Below, piece after piece: positions 1-8,828 of a stretch of DNA of 64,000 nucleotides. Position 1 is the first letter of the stretch. The number at the start of each line of letters is the position of its first letter. A program made the position numbers and the translations under genes. Below the pieces are notes generated by a model. It searched no databases. It saw nothing but the letters and a program-made list of their open reading frames with translations, and had not been told where the DNA came from. The DNA is taken from contig NZ_QNQZ01000004.1 of NCBI RefSeq assembly GCF_003390935.1, positions 371,132-435,131 on the forward strand, written 5' to 3'. The DNA is from Lewinella sp. IMCC34191 (GTDB taxonomy: Bacteria; Bacteroidota; Bacteroidia; Chitinophagales; Saprospiraceae).

Positions 1-2
1 AC

Positions 3-1100
3 CTATTACCGGCGGACACTCTTCTCATCGGAAACCGCACCCGGGTCATTCATGCCCGCCTTCACTTTCCCCTCCCGACCGGACGAACGGTGGAGATTTT
101 CTGTCTGGAACCCCAGCAACCGGTTGATTACGCGCTCTCCCTGTCGGCTACGGAGGGGCCAGTGGAATGGAAATGCCTGATCGGGGGCAACCGTCGCTGG
201 AAGTCCGGCCCAATTTCCCTGCCGGTCACCCATGCGGGCCACGACTACCAACTGATCGCCGAGCGACTTGAACGTGTCGACAATACCTTCCTGATCCGGT
301 TCAGTTGGGAGGGACCGCAGGGAATCAGCTTTGGCGAACTGTTGGAGGAGGCGGGTAAGATTCCGCTCCCCCCCTATTTAGGAAGGGAAGCTGAAGGAGA
401 AGACAACCAGCGCTACCAAACGGTCTTCGCCGACCAGGAGGGTTCGGTGGCCGCACCGACGGCCGGTTTGCACTTCACGCCGGAAGTGATGGAGAATCTA
501 TCTTCAAAGGGCTTGGAGTTTCGCACGCTCACCCTGCACGTGGGGGCGGGCACCTTCAAGCCCGTCACCTCCCCTACCCTCGCCGGACACGTAATGCACC
601 GGGAGTACTTCAGTGTTTCCATTGAATTACTTCGCCGGATCCGGGAGCAATTGGCGAGCAACCGCCCGATCGTAAGTATCGGCACGACGAGTATGCGGTG
701 CCTGGAAAGTCTTTACTACTTCGGAGCCCGTGGATTGACGGACAACGACTGGAGGGGAGAACTGGGACAGTGGGTGGCTACGCAGGACAGCCTTTCCCGA
801 ATAAGGCCTCTACCTGCGCTCGCCGCCCTAATTGAAAAATTGGAAGCATCCGATTCGGAGACGTTTACCGGTTACACCCAGCTTATGCTGACGCCGGCGT
901 CCCAACCACACGTAGTGAACGGATTGATCACCAATTTTCACCAGCCTAAGTCCACGCTGCTCCTGCTGGTCGCCGCAATGGTAGGCGATGACTGGCAACG
1001 GATTTACCGCCACGCCGAATCTTCCGGTTACCGTTTCCTGAGCTACGGCGACAGCAGCTTATTGTGGCGGCGGAGCGCTGGTTCGAACGAGGGTGACTAA
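3..1100 (+). CDS. queA: tRNA preQ1(34) S-adenosylmethionine ribosyltransferase-isomerase QueA (5' end outside window)
   Basis: Cytoplasmic enzyme that transfers and isomerises the ribosyl group of SAM onto preQ1 at tRNA position 34, giving epoxyqueuosine. The frame is open back to the first full codon of the window. The N-terminal residues DTLLIGNRTRVIHARL are the conserved QueA start region, so the true start lies upstream and the GTG at 90 is internal. Other family blocks seen are PTAGLHFT, LHVGAGTFKPV, SIGTTSMR and LITNFHQPKSTLLL. The 3' end overlaps the convergent lipoprotein gene by 42 bases. Its last codons (RRSAG) carry a one-mismatch copy of the 16-base dispersed repeat. Confidence 0.95.
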   Translation, partial: LLPADTLLIGNRTRVIHARLHFPLPTGRTVEIFCLEPQQPVDYALSLSATEGPVEWKCLIGGNRRWKSGPISLPVTHAGHDYQLIAERLERVDNTFLIRFSWEGPQGISFGELLEEAGKIPLPPYLGREAEGEDNQRYQTVFADQEGSVAAPTAGLHFTPEVMENLSSKGLEFRTLTLHVGAGTFKPVTSPTLAGHVMHREYFSVSIELLRRIREQLASNRPIVSIGTTSMRCLESLYYFGARGLTDNDWRGELGQWVATQDSLSRIRPLPALAALIEKLEASDSETFTGYTQLMLTPASQPHVVNGLITNFHQPKSTLLLLVAAMVGDDWQRIYRHAESSGYRFLSYGDSSLLWRRSAGSNEGD

Positions 1101-1442
1101 GCGTTGCGAGGTATCGGCGTTCATCCGGATGATCAGGGAATCGACCGTGAGCTTCTCGATGGCGACCACCCGTTCCGGATTGGTGGGCTGGGTGGTATCC
1201 TGGGCGAATAGGTAGCCCTCTTCGGTGCGGTAGGTACCCGCCTCCTGGTAACGAAGCGTGGAGGTGAAGGCGTAGCGGTTGTCTGTCCCGAAATCGAAGG
1301 TGATTTCCCGGGGATCCAGCTTCAGGCTGTCGCCGTTTTCCGTCACCAAGGCACCCTGCCACTGACCGACCAGGAGATCTTCCTCCTGGCTACAGTGCAG
1401 TAAGAGGAGGGAAAAAGAGAATAACAGGCTTAGGCGGGTCAA
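1059..1442 (-). CDS. small lipoprotein, possibly lipocalin-like
   Basis: A 127-residue protein with a hydrophobic signal (LLFSFSLLLLHC) ending in a lipobox-like cysteine near residue 17, so probably a lipidated envelope protein. The mature part starts LVGQWQGAL and continues as alternating beta-type segments, as in lipocalin-like Bacteroidota lipoproteins; no catalytic motif is visible. The start is a TTG, with no ATG available in frame. It lies 10 bases after the NhaD stop on the same strand and so probably shares its transcript. Its 3' end runs into queA. The function is unknown and the fold is a guess. Confidence 0.65.
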   Translation of the reverse strand: MTRLSLLFSFSLLLLHCSQEEDLLVGQWQGALVTENGDSLKLDPREITFDFGTDNRYAFTSTLRYQEAGTYRTEEGYLFAQDTTQPTNPERVVAIEKLTVDSLIIRMNADTSQRLVTLVRTSAPPPQ

Positions 1443-1452
1443 GGTGGAAAAA

Positions 1453-2874
1453 TTAGTGAGTTACCCCGATGTTGAACAAGGATTCAATAATGATGAAGGC
1501 GACGGCCCCGGCGGCGAAACCAGCAAAGGCCAGCCAGGCGATCTTCTTAAAGTACCAGATAAAATCGATCCGCTCCATGCCCATTGCGGCTACGCCGGCG
1601 GCGGACCCGATGATGAGCATACTACCGCCGGTACCGGCACTGTAAGCGATGAAGTGCCACAGGCGGGCGTCGATCGGGTAATTCGCCAGATCGTACATAC
1701 CCATGGACGCGGCTACCAGCGGTACGTTGTCGATGATAGCGGATAGAAAGCCCAGAATGATAATGACGACGTCTTCGCTGGGGATGACCGCGCGCAGGCT
1801 CTCGGCGACGGCGCGCAGGGCACCGACTCCGTTCACCACGATGGTTTCCAGGGCGGCTACGGCCATCAGGATACCGAGGAAGAACAGGATGGAAGACATT
1901 TCAATCCGGCTCAGGGCGTTGTGCGCGGAGTACTTCGCCTTCCGCTCCTCGGTGAAATCTTCTTCGGGGTGGATGTATTCGGAAACCAGCCAGACCACGC
2001 CGAGGCTGAGCATCATGCCCAGGTACGGAGGCAGGTGGGTAATGGTCTTGAAAACAGGTACGAAAACGATCATGCCCAGTCCGAGGAACAGCATGGTTTT
2101 GCTGGATAACAGGCGGCCCTGGTCTACCTCGTCTTCGTCAGCGGCCAGGTTGATGGTACCCTGGAAAGGCTTCATGAAGCTGGCGATGGCAAACGGCAGA
2201 ACAAAGCAAATCAGGGAGGGCACGATCAGGAATTCCATCAGGCCGGCCGTACTGACGCGCTTCCCGATCCAGAGCATGGTGGTGGTTACGTCACCGATCG
2301 GAGACCAGGCTCCACCGGCGTTGGCGGCGATGACGATGAGGGCGACGTACCAGATGCGTTGTTCGCGGTCGGGGACCAGCTTACGCAGCAAGGTGACCAG
2401 TACGATGGTGGCGGTCAGGTTGTCGATGATGGCCGAGAGGATGAAGCCCAGGGCTCCTACAATCCACAGCAACTTCTTCTTGGAGCGCGTATTGACCCAT
2501 CCTTTCAGGATGTCAAACCCGCGGTGCAGGTCGACGATTTCGACGATGGTCATGGCGCCGATGAGGAAGATGAGGATCTCGGCGGTTTTGCCGAGGTGAT
2601 GGAGCAGGGCTCCTACAAAACCTTCCTCGGCGACTTCGTGGGCGCCGGCGTGGCCGACCTCCATGGCTTCCCCGCTGATGCTGTTCATCATGTTGAAGAC
2701 TTCGCCTTCGGTATTGATGATCTCCAGCGTTCCGGCGTTGAATCCCAGGCTAAGCAACGCCCAGCAGATCGCGCCCATCAGGAGGGCCGGTACGGTTTTG
2801 TCGAGTCGGAGCGGATGCTCAAAGACGATTACGATATACCCGATGACAAAACAGGCTACTACGGCTGCTAACAT
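1453..2874 (-). CDS. nhaD: NhaD-family Na+/H+ antiporter
   Basis: Inner-membrane sodium/proton antiporter of the NhaD (ion transporter superfamily) type, 473 residues. It is hydrophobic throughout with about a dozen membrane segments. It has the family start (FVIGYIVIVFEHPLRLDKT), the blocks IIDNLTATIVLVTLLRK and AANAGGAWSPIGDVTTTMLW, and the second repeat (FLSAIIDNVPLVAASMGMY). A TTG 54 bases upstream could extend it, but the ATG at 2874 fits the family N terminus better. It is divergent from the 2959 gene and is followed after 10 bases by the small lipoprotein gene. Confidence 0.93.
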   Translation of the reverse strand: MLAAVVACFVIGYIVIVFEHPLRLDKTVPALLMGAICWALLSLGFNAGTLEIINTEGEVFNMMNSISGEAMEVGHAGAHEVAEEGFVGALLHHLGKTAEILIFLIGAMTIVEIVDLHRGFDILKGWVNTRSKKKLLWIVGALGFILSAIIDNLTATIVLVTLLRKLVPDREQRIWYVALIVIAANAGGAWSPIGDVTTTMLWIGKRVSTAGLMEFLIVPSLICFVLPFAIASFMKPFQGTINLAADEDEVDQGRLLSSKTMLFLGLGMIVFVPVFKTITHLPPYLGMMLSLGVVWLVSEYIHPEEDFTEERKAKYSAHNALSRIEMSSILFFLGILMAVAALETIVVNGVGALRAVAESLRAVIPSEDVVIIILGFLSAIIDNVPLVAASMGMYDLANYPIDARLWHFIAYSAGTGGSMLIIGSAAGVAAMGMERIDFIWYFKKIAWLAFAGFAAGAVAFIIIESLFNIGVTH

Positions 2875-2958
2875 AATGGTTGGTTTACGGCGCGATCTCG
2901 CTCGGGCAATTATACGAATACTACGCAACTACGGCGCATCAAATACGGTTTGTTCAAT

Positions 2959-3681
2959 ATGAAACCGGAACAAGGACCCGACTACACTCGTATAATCCTG
3001 ATCGGCGGCATCGTCGTGCTTAGTCTCTTGTTGCTTTTACGGGTTTATCCGCCGCTCGCCTTCATGGCCTTTCTGGTGGCCCTTACCGTCGGTTTCGTGT
3101 TCCTCGGTGGTTCGGTGAAGCGCTATCTGCTGAAAGATAGCCGTCCGGAAGCCGACCAAAGTGAATTCGCCCAGCGGGTAGCCGAACGCCTCTACGATTG
3201 CCGTAACCGCGAGGAGCGCTTCCGGGATGAAGGCGAACGCATTCTCAAAAGCATGGCTACCCTGCGCGACGATCTATCCCGGAGCCCCGGCGTCGATCCG
3301 ACCGAAGTACAAAAGGCCGAGCAGGTCATCCGCGAACTGGAAGCCGAGTTCAGCCTGCGCCATGCCAAGGCCAGCTTCTTCGCGGAGTGCGCCCAACAAC
3401 TGAAAGAATTGCTCGACCGGCATCGCCTGGTGGAAAGCATTACCGCCCGCCGGCGTGAATTGCGGGCCCTGCGGCAAACGAACTTCGACGACGAGGCCGT
3501 CGTCGAGGAAACACGGTTTCACATCGAGCAGGACAGTATCGAATTGGATACGATCGTCGAGCTCAGCAACAATGCCGCCAACAGCAGCAAAGCGGAGCAG
3601 GCCAACGCCCTTCGTCGCCGGTTGGAGCAGCTTCGGGATACCCTGGGGGGTAAAGATCGCCCGGAACAGCCGGCCTCCTGA
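2959..3681 (+). CDS. membrane-anchored coiled-coil protein of unknown function
   Basis: A 240-residue protein I do not recognise. Two adjacent membrane helices fill residues about 10-50 (IILIGGIVVLSLLLLLRVY, then FMAFLVALTVGFVFLGG). A long charged helical region rich in E, R, L and Q follows, most likely a cytoplasmic coiled coil, and then a short polar tail. I chose the ATG at 2959 over the TTG at 2950. It is divergent from nhaD, with only 84 bases between the two starts, so the promoters must overlap there. The topology suggests an envelope scaffold, but no domain supports a specific role. Confidence 0.7.
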   Translation: MKPEQGPDYTRIILIGGIVVLSLLLLLRVYPPLAFMAFLVALTVGFVFLGGSVKRYLLKDSRPEADQSEFAQRVAERLYDCRNREERFRDEGERILKSMATLRDDLSRSPGVDPTEVQKAEQVIRELEAEFSLRHAKASFFAECAQQLKELLDRHRLVESITARRRELRALRQTNFDDEAVVEETRFHIEQDSIELDTIVELSNNAANSSKAEQANALRRRLEQLRDTLGGKDRPEQPAS

Positions 3682-3700
3682 GGAAAAGTTGTTGGAATAC

Positions 3701-3730
3701 TTGTGATTTTGCCGAAGCTACCTATCTTTG
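3701..3730 (+). promoter_or_regulatory. Bacteroidota-type sigma-A promoter for the tRNA-Glu genes
   Basis: TTG at 3701-3703, a 19-base spacer, then TATCTTTG at 3723-3730. This is a full match to the Bacteroidota housekeeping consensus TTG-N19-TAnnTTTG. The expected start of transcription, about 3736, lies some 34 bases before the first tRNA-Glu. Confidence 0.75.
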
Positions 3731-3769
3731 CAACCGCTAAGCCGGAATGCCGGCTGGATATTCCTAAAT

Positions 3770-3841
3770 GGCCCGTTCGTCTATCGGTTAGGACGCCAGG
3801 TTTTCATCCTGGTAAGAGGGGTTCGATTCCCCTACGGGCTA
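3770..3841 (+). tRNA. tRNA-Glu (UUC), copy 1
   Basis: A 72-base cloverleaf without encoded CCA. The acceptor arms GGCCCGT and ACGGGCT pair, the anticodon loop is TTTTCAT (anticodon TTC) closed by CAGG/CCTG, and the T arm is GAGGGGTTCGATTCCCCT. It is identical to the copy at 3943 and follows a strong promoter. Confidence 0.97.
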
Positions 3842-3848
3842 CGATTTT

Positions 3849-3933
3849 AGTACGGTAGTAGATAGTACGGTAGTACGGTAGGCTTGCATGCCTGGGCCGC
3901 CTACCGTACTATGTACTTCGAACTACCGTACTA
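3849..3933 (+). repeat. TAGTACGGTAG repeat cluster between the tRNA genes
   Basis: TAGTACGGTAG occurs at 3849 and 3863, and with one change at the end at 3871. The inverse form CTACCGTACTA occurs at 3901 and 3923, so the spacer can fold on itself. The same motif in the same inverted layout recurs at 22680-22784, which makes this a dispersed element and not only tRNA spacer. Confidence 0.6.
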
Positions 3934-3942
3934 CTCTCTCCC

Positions 3943-4014
3943 GGCCCGTTCGTCTATCGGTTAGGACGCCAGGTTTTCATCCTGGTAAGAGGGGTTCGAT
4001 TCCCCTACGGGCTA
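3943..4014 (+). tRNA. tRNA-Glu (UUC), copy 2
   Basis: Same sequence as copy 1, 173 bases downstream. The ten bases after each gene (cgattttagt) are also identical, so this is a tandem duplication that took some 3' flank with it. Both copies probably share the 3701 promoter and the terminator at 4081. Confidence 0.97.
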
Positions 4015-4080
4015 CGATTTTAGTCTTTTAGCATTTGCCTTTTAATTGGCTAAAGGATTCTGATGAGACTATTTACGCGG

Positions 4081-4119
4081 AAGCACGCAGGTATGAACTA
4101 CCTGCGTGCTTTTTCTTTT
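4081..4119 (+). terminator. Rho-independent terminator after the tRNA-Glu genes
   Basis: Arms AAGCACGCAGGTA (4081-4093) and TACCTGCGTGCTT (4099-4111) pair perfectly around a 5-base loop and are followed by a T-rich tail. It separates the tRNA transcript from the kinase gene that starts at 4152. Confidence 0.9.
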
Positions 4120-4151
4120 GTATAGGACACCCTATACGCCCCCCTTATCCT

Positions 4152-5963
4152 ATGATGATACTTGTTCTGAACGCCGGCAGCTCTTCGCTGAAGGCCTCCG
4201 TTGTTGATGCCCAAACCGGAGCGGTGGAATTGGACATGGAAGGTAGCAGGCTGCTGGATGCGCCACAGTTGACGTTCAGCGACGGGACGGAAATCCATTT
4301 GCAACAAACCGGGCATGCGGAGGCCTTACACGCCGGACTCAGTTCGCTGAAGAAACTTAGCCGCAACGTGAAGCTGGCCGGCGTAGGCCACCGGGTCGTT
4401 CACGGCGGGGATGTTTTTGATTGCGCAACCCTCATCACCGACCAAGTTGAAAAGGACATCGAGGCGCTAGCCGACCTGGCTCCCTTGCACAACCCCGTTA
4501 ATTTGGAAGGCATCCGGATTGCGCGGACCCTCTTTCCAGATATCCCCCACTTTGCCGTTTTCGATACTTCCTTCCACCACAGTCTGCCGCGGCGGGCCCG
4601 TACGTACGCCCTGCCGCAGACCCTCATGGAAGAGCATGGCATACGCCGGTACGGATTTCACGGGATCAGCAACCAGTACGTTGCGGGGCGGGCGGCTACC
4701 TTTCTGAAGCAGGATTACCGCAGCCTCCGGCTCATCAGTTGCCACCTGGGCAACGGATGTAGCGTGACGGCCATCGAGTTCGGCCGTAGTATAGAAACGA
4801 GCATGGGTATGACCCCGCTGGAGGGGTTGGTCATGGGTACTCGAAGCGGGGATATCGACCCGGGCATATTAGCCTACCTGAATCGACAGACCGGTATGAG
4901 CGCGGCTGACGTAGATCACCTGCTGAACCGCGAGAGCGGATTGAAAGGGTTGTCGGGATCAAACGATATGCGTGACATCCTGGCCCGTTCCACCGATGGA
5001 GAGGAAGGCGCCCAACTCGCTCTGCAAATATTCAGCCACCGCCTCCGTAAATATATCGGGGCTTACGCCGCCGTAATGGGAGGAGTAGATGCCATTATTT
5101 TCACGGGAGGCATCGGGGAAAATAGTCCTATCGTACGTCACCGCGCCGCGCAGCGGCTCGACTATCTCGGAGCGGTAATAGACGAAGACCGAAACCAGCG
5201 CCTGCAATTGAGCACCGGGGAGGACGTAATCGCCTTCAACCGCCCCCACAGTCGCGTGCAGTTACTTGCCGTACGAACGAACGAACAGCTGGCGATCGCC
5301 AAGGAGTGCATCAAACTGATCGATAACGAGCAGGACGTGAACCGGCTTCCGGCAATACCGGTGGCCATCTCCGCCCGCCACTGCCACCTCACCCGCGAAA
5401 CGGTAGACCGGCTATTCGGGGAAGGATACGAGCTGACCGTAAAAAAGTGGTTGTCGCAGCCCGGCCAGTTTGCCGCTAACGAGTCCGTTACGGTAGTCGG
5501 GCCTAAGAACCAATTGGAACGGGTGCGGATACTCGGACCGCTGCGATCCGTGGATCAGGTGGAAATCTCCCGTACGGACGAGTTCTTCCTGGGGATCGAC
5601 GCCCCGATCCGGGAATCCGGCAAGGTGGACAACACACCCGGATGCCGGCTTATCGGCCCGAAAGGAGAAGTGGATCTGGAGAATGGCCTCATCTGCGCGT
5701 GGCGCCATATCCACATGACGCCAGCCGATGCAAGCCATTTCGGTGTTCAGGACCGAGACGTAGTGGAGGTCGCCATCCGCAACGACGAGCGGGGTCTGAC
5801 CTTCGGAAACGTGCTGATCCGGGTATCGCCGGATTACCTACTGGAGATGCATATCGATACCGACGAAGGCAATGCCGCAGAGATATCATCGGGCGATACC
5901 GGGGTATTGGACACGAGTGCCGCGGAAGGGCAACTCGTCCGCAGGGCCGTCAGTTTTGCTTAA
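4152..5963 (+). CDS. acetate kinase-PduL phosphotransacylase fusion
   Basis: A single polypeptide of 603 residues joining the two halves of the acetyl-CoA/acetate pathway. Residues 1 to about 400 are acetate kinase: NAGSSSLK (7-14), HRVVHGG, RYGFHGISN, CHLGNGCS, GTRSGDIDPG and FTGGIGENSP. Residues from about 405 are a PduL-type phosphate acyltransferase, with the metal-binding HCH (410-412) and WRHIHM (517-522) motifs. Together they would interconvert acetyl-CoA and acetate with ATP formation, passing acetyl phosphate between domains. ATG codons at 4152 and 4155 sit directly before the kinase motif; the longer frame upstream runs through the terminator and is not coding. Usually these are two genes. 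Acyl chain preference (acetyl or propionyl) cannot be read from the sequence. Confidence 0.94.
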   Translation: MMILVLNAGSSSLKASVVDAQTGAVELDMEGSRLLDAPQLTFSDGTEIHLQQTGHAEALHAGLSSLKKLSRNVKLAGVGHRVVHGGDVFDCATLITDQVEKDIEALADLAPLHNPVNLEGIRIARTLFPDIPHFAVFDTSFHHSLPRRARTYALPQTLMEEHGIRRYGFHGISNQYVAGRAATFLKQDYRSLRLISCHLGNGCSVTAIEFGRSIETSMGMTPLEGLVMGTRSGDIDPGILAYLNRQTGMSAADVDHLLNRESGLKGLSGSNDMRDILARSTDGEEGAQLALQIFSHRLRKYIGAYAAVMGGVDAIIFTGGIGENSPIVRHRAAQRLDYLGAVIDEDRNQRLQLSTGEDVIAFNRPHSRVQLLAVRTNEQLAIAKECIKLIDNEQDVNRLPAIPVAISARHCHLTRETVDRLFGEGYELTVKKWLSQPGQFAANESVTVVGPKNQLERVRILGPLRSVDQVEISRTDEFFLGIDAPIRESGKVDNTPGCRLIGPKGEVDLENGLICAWRHIHMTPADASHFGVQDRDVVEVAIRNDERGLTFGNVLIRVSPDYLLEMHIDTDEGNAAEISSGDTGVLDTSAAEGQLVRRAVSFA

Positions 5964-6000
5964 AACTGGCCGCTATCGATGATGAAGACCGGACACCGGC

Positions 6001-6891
6001 CTATTCGCCCTGCTCCAGGAGATGACCGCTGGGTTGTGGGATCATGACGTCTTCTACTGCAATCGGCGTAAAGCCATTTCCGGTAAAGACGTGTAGGGTT
6101 TCGGCTCCGATCCGGGTAAGCATATTGTAGGCTTCGGTGAAACCACCGGAAATTTGATCGGTCTGGTGTGCATCGGAATTCACCTGCAAGCGGATGCCCC
6201 GGTCATGAGCGCGCTTCACTACCCAATCGGTCGGATAGGTATCGGTCGTTTCATTCCGGTAAATGCCCCGGGTATTGACTTCCATGATGCAGCCGGCACC
6301 GGCAATTGCCTCCAGCGTTTCTTCCATGGCGTTTCGGTACCAGACTTCCGATTCCTTCCAGTACCGGTTATTTTCATTGCGCTTCTTGATCCGGTCGAGG
6401 TGGGCGACAACGGAAGGCGGATGCGTCGCGACCATCTCGCGGACTAATGCAAAGTAGCGCTCGACCATGGCCCTGGGGCTTCCTCCGAAGATGGAGTCGA
6501 TGCCTTCCTCAAATACCGGATTGGCCCGCTGAAAACTCCACGGCGAACCATCCGGCAACCGGTCTACGTAATGCACGGCACCAACCGTATAATCTAAGCC
6601 GGCGGCTATAACGTGGGTGCTATCTACGCTGATGACACCAGGGATGTAATCAACTTCCAGGCTCTTGTACAGCTGAATACGCTTCCCGTAGCGTTCCTGC
6701 AGGCTTTCTATTTCCGCGATGTAGTCTGACAAATCGGTGATGGACATCGAGCCAACGTCCTCGGAAGGTATCGGCGCGTGGTCACTGAACCCGTAGGCAT
6801 CGAAGCCTTCTTGCAAGGCTTGCTCTACATATTTTGTCGGAGCGCCGACACCGTCGCTGTAGTGGGTGTGGGCGTGATGGTTAATCAACAT
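6001..6891 (-). CDS. PHP-domain histidinol-phosphatase-type hydrolase
   Basis: A 296-residue metal-dependent phosphoesterase of the PHP superfamily. Metal ligands are visible in HHAHTHYSDG near the N terminus, GFSDHAP near residue 36, LEVDY, AVHYVD, VVAHLD and the C-terminal QVNSDAHQTDQIS. Length and motif order fit the HisK/HisJ-type histidinol-phosphate phosphatases of histidine synthesis. No other his gene is near, so a different phosphate monoester is possible. It is convergent with the kinase fusion, with 37 bases between the stops. Confidence 0.85.
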   Translation of the reverse strand: MLINHHAHTHYSDGVGAPTKYVEQALQEGFDAYGFSDHAPIPSEDVGSMSITDLSDYIAEIESLQERYGKRIQLYKSLEVDYIPGVISVDSTHVIAAGLDYTVGAVHYVDRLPDGSPWSFQRANPVFEEGIDSIFGGSPRAMVERYFALVREMVATHPPSVVAHLDRIKKRNENNRYWKESEVWYRNAMEETLEAIAGAGCIMEVNTRGIYRNETTDTYPTDWVVKRAHDRGIRLQVNSDAHQTDQISGGFTEAYNMLTRIGAETLHVFTGNGFTPIAVEDVMIPQPSGHLLEQGE

Positions 6892-7086
6892 GGATGCTCA
6901 AATTAGTTGGCATGGCAACAAAAACGGAGAATAATAATACTTGGGAGGAGGGTTAAAGTCCTCCCGGAAATTCGGCAAAGGGGGGCTATTGGGAGAATAG
7001 ATAGTAGGTACGGTCTTTCCCCGTACATATTTCATTTCTACCTTGTGGCCCCTGTAACACCTTTTCCACCACATAAATTGCCTCCT

Positions 7087-8736
7087 ATGCAGTTTAGACT
7101 TTTACTCTTTTTCACTTTTCTGGCACTTTCTAACTGGGCAACCGCCCAGCGCAACTGCGGTTCGATGGATTACCTCGAACAGCAGATCCGCCAGAACCCC
7201 GCCCGGGAGCTGCAGTTGCAGCAGTTGGAACGCTTTACGGAGCGATTCGACCCCGGAATGGAGAAAGCCCTTTCCGGCGGTATCCTGACGATACCCGTAA
7301 TCGTACACGTGGTGTACGAAAACAGTACGGAGAATATTTCCGACGCCCAGATCAACAGCCAGATCGCCGTACTAAACGATGACTTCCGTCGAATGAACGC
7401 CGACCGCAGCAACACCCCCTCGGACTTTACCCCCGTCGCGGCGGATACCGAGATTGAATTTTGCCTGACGCAGGTGATTCGCAAATCGACTTCCCGCAGC
7501 AGCTTCGGCACCAACGACGCCGTCAAGTCTTCCAGCACGGGTGGCAGTAATGCCGTTACTCCGACCGAAGCTATGAATATGTGGGTCTGCGAAATTGGCG
7601 GCGGCATCCTGGGGTATGCCCAGTTTCCCGGCGGCAACCCCGCTACCGACGGTGTAGTCATTGACTACCGCTACTTCGGTACGACCGGTACGGCGACCGC
7701 TCCTTTCGATCTCGGTCGTACGGCTACCCACGAGGTCGGCCACTGGCTGAACCTGCGCCACATCTGGGGCGACGGTGGCTGTTCCGTTGACGACTACGTC
7801 AGCGATACGCCCACCGCCGGTGGACCCAACTATACCGGCGGCGCATGCACCTACCCCGGCCCGAACAGCTGTAAGCCGCGGGGCAAGAACAGCGGTGAAG
7901 TGGACTACCCCGACATGTTCCAGAACTACATGGACTACTCCGACGACCAATGCATGAACCTCTTCACCATCGGACAGAAAGACCGGATGTGGGCAGCCGT
8001 TTCCGCTTCCCGCCCGGGCCTTATTAATGCTACTTGTGACGGCACTACTCCTCCCACACCGCAGGAGATCTGCGACAACGGCATCGACGACGACGGCGAC
8101 GGCCTAACTGATTGTGACGACCCGGACTGTTCTTTCGCCAGCGACTGTGCTCCTCCTGCGGGCGACTGCGTAGCTCCTACGGGACTTACCAGCAGCACGC
8201 AAAAGGGTGGGCGTACACTGGTCATGTCGTGGAATGCTGCCGATGGTGCGCTCAGCTATTTCGTTGAAGTACTGGAAAACGGCGCGATCTACGCTTCCGG
8301 AACGGTTAGTGGTACGAGTGCGTCCATTAGTATAGCCAAGAATGCTTCCTACAGCTGGCGGATCCGGTCTAACTGTGCTAACGGCGCTACTTCCGGCTTC
8401 GCCGAAACCAGCGTTCGTGCTGCTAGCAGGCTGACTTCCTCTTCCACGACCGAGGTAGCCGTCTATCCTAACCCGAGCAACCAGAGTGAGGTAACCGTGA
8501 CCTGGAATCTGCAAGCCGCTACGGCTCTGTTTGCTAATCCGGTCATTATGGAGCGCAACGACAGTGACGTCAACATCGAAGTAAGGGATATCACCGGTCG
8601 CGTTCTCCATCAACGCAAGGCAGCCGATAGTGGCCAGACCCTGCTGGATGTATCCGGCCTGCGGTCCGGCGTATACCTGATCCACGTTCGTAGCCAGGAC
8701 GGCTACGGCGTAAGTACGAAGTTCGTCAAGCTGTAA
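7087..8736 (+). CDS. secreted M43 (pappalysin-like) zinc metalloprotease with T9SS sorting domain
   Basis: A 549-residue secreted endopeptidase. A signal peptide (LLLFFTFLALSNWATAQ) is followed by a propeptide-like region, then a metzincin catalytic domain with HEVGHWLNLRH and the Met-turn NYMDYSDDQCMN. After that come an Asp-rich calcium-type segment (CDNGIDDDGDGLTDCDDPDC), a fibronectin-III-like domain, and a C-terminal type IX sorting domain (VYPNPSN, DITGRVL, SGVYLIHV, KFVKL). It would cross the outer membrane by the type IX system. The frame could start at 6907, but the signal peptide fixes the ATG at 7087. It stands alone and is followed by a terminator. Confidence 0.93.
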   Translation: MQFRLLLFFTFLALSNWATAQRNCGSMDYLEQQIRQNPARELQLQQLERFTERFDPGMEKALSGGILTIPVIVHVVYENSTENISDAQINSQIAVLNDDFRRMNADRSNTPSDFTPVAADTEIEFCLTQVIRKSTSRSSFGTNDAVKSSSTGGSNAVTPTEAMNMWVCEIGGGILGYAQFPGGNPATDGVVIDYRYFGTTGTATAPFDLGRTATHEVGHWLNLRHIWGDGGCSVDDYVSDTPTAGGPNYTGGACTYPGPNSCKPRGKNSGEVDYPDMFQNYMDYSDDQCMNLFTIGQKDRMWAAVSASRPGLINATCDGTTPPTPQEICDNGIDDDGDGLTDCDDPDCSFASDCAPPAGDCVAPTGLTSSTQKGGRTLVMSWNAADGALSYFVEVLENGAIYASGTVSGTSASISIAKNASYSWRIRSNCANGATSGFAETSVRAASRLTSSSTTEVAVYPNPSNQSEVTVTWNLQAATALFANPVIMERNDSDVNIEVRDITGRVLHQRKAADSGQTLLDVSGLRSGVYLIHVRSQDGYGVSTKFVKL

Positions 8737-8768
8737 GCAGCGGGCTGAACGGCCTTCCGGACAATAAG

Positions 8769-8805
8769 AAGCCCGGTACGAACCATTCGTACCGGGCTTT
8801 TTCTT
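8769..8805 (+). terminator. Rho-independent terminator after the M43 protease
   Basis: Arms AAGCCCGGTACGAA (8769-8782) and TTCGTACCGGGCTT (8786-8799) pair perfectly around a 3-base loop and are followed by TTTTTCTT. It ends the protease transcript 30 bases before the stop of the convergent molybdenum enzyme gene. Confidence 0.92.
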
Positions 8806-8828
8806 GCGCTAACGTGTGGAAGACTTAC

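Noticed and set aside
1703..2599. 298-codon rightward frame inside nhaD
   Set aside because: It is Arg/Ser/Met-rich and without structure, while the leftward frame is a clear antiporter.
3770..4014. tRNA-Glu pair as attachment sites of an integrated element
   Set aside because: Only 101 bases lie between the copies, and no integrase or phage gene adjoins. The XerD-type gene at 24 kb looks like the housekeeping enzyme.
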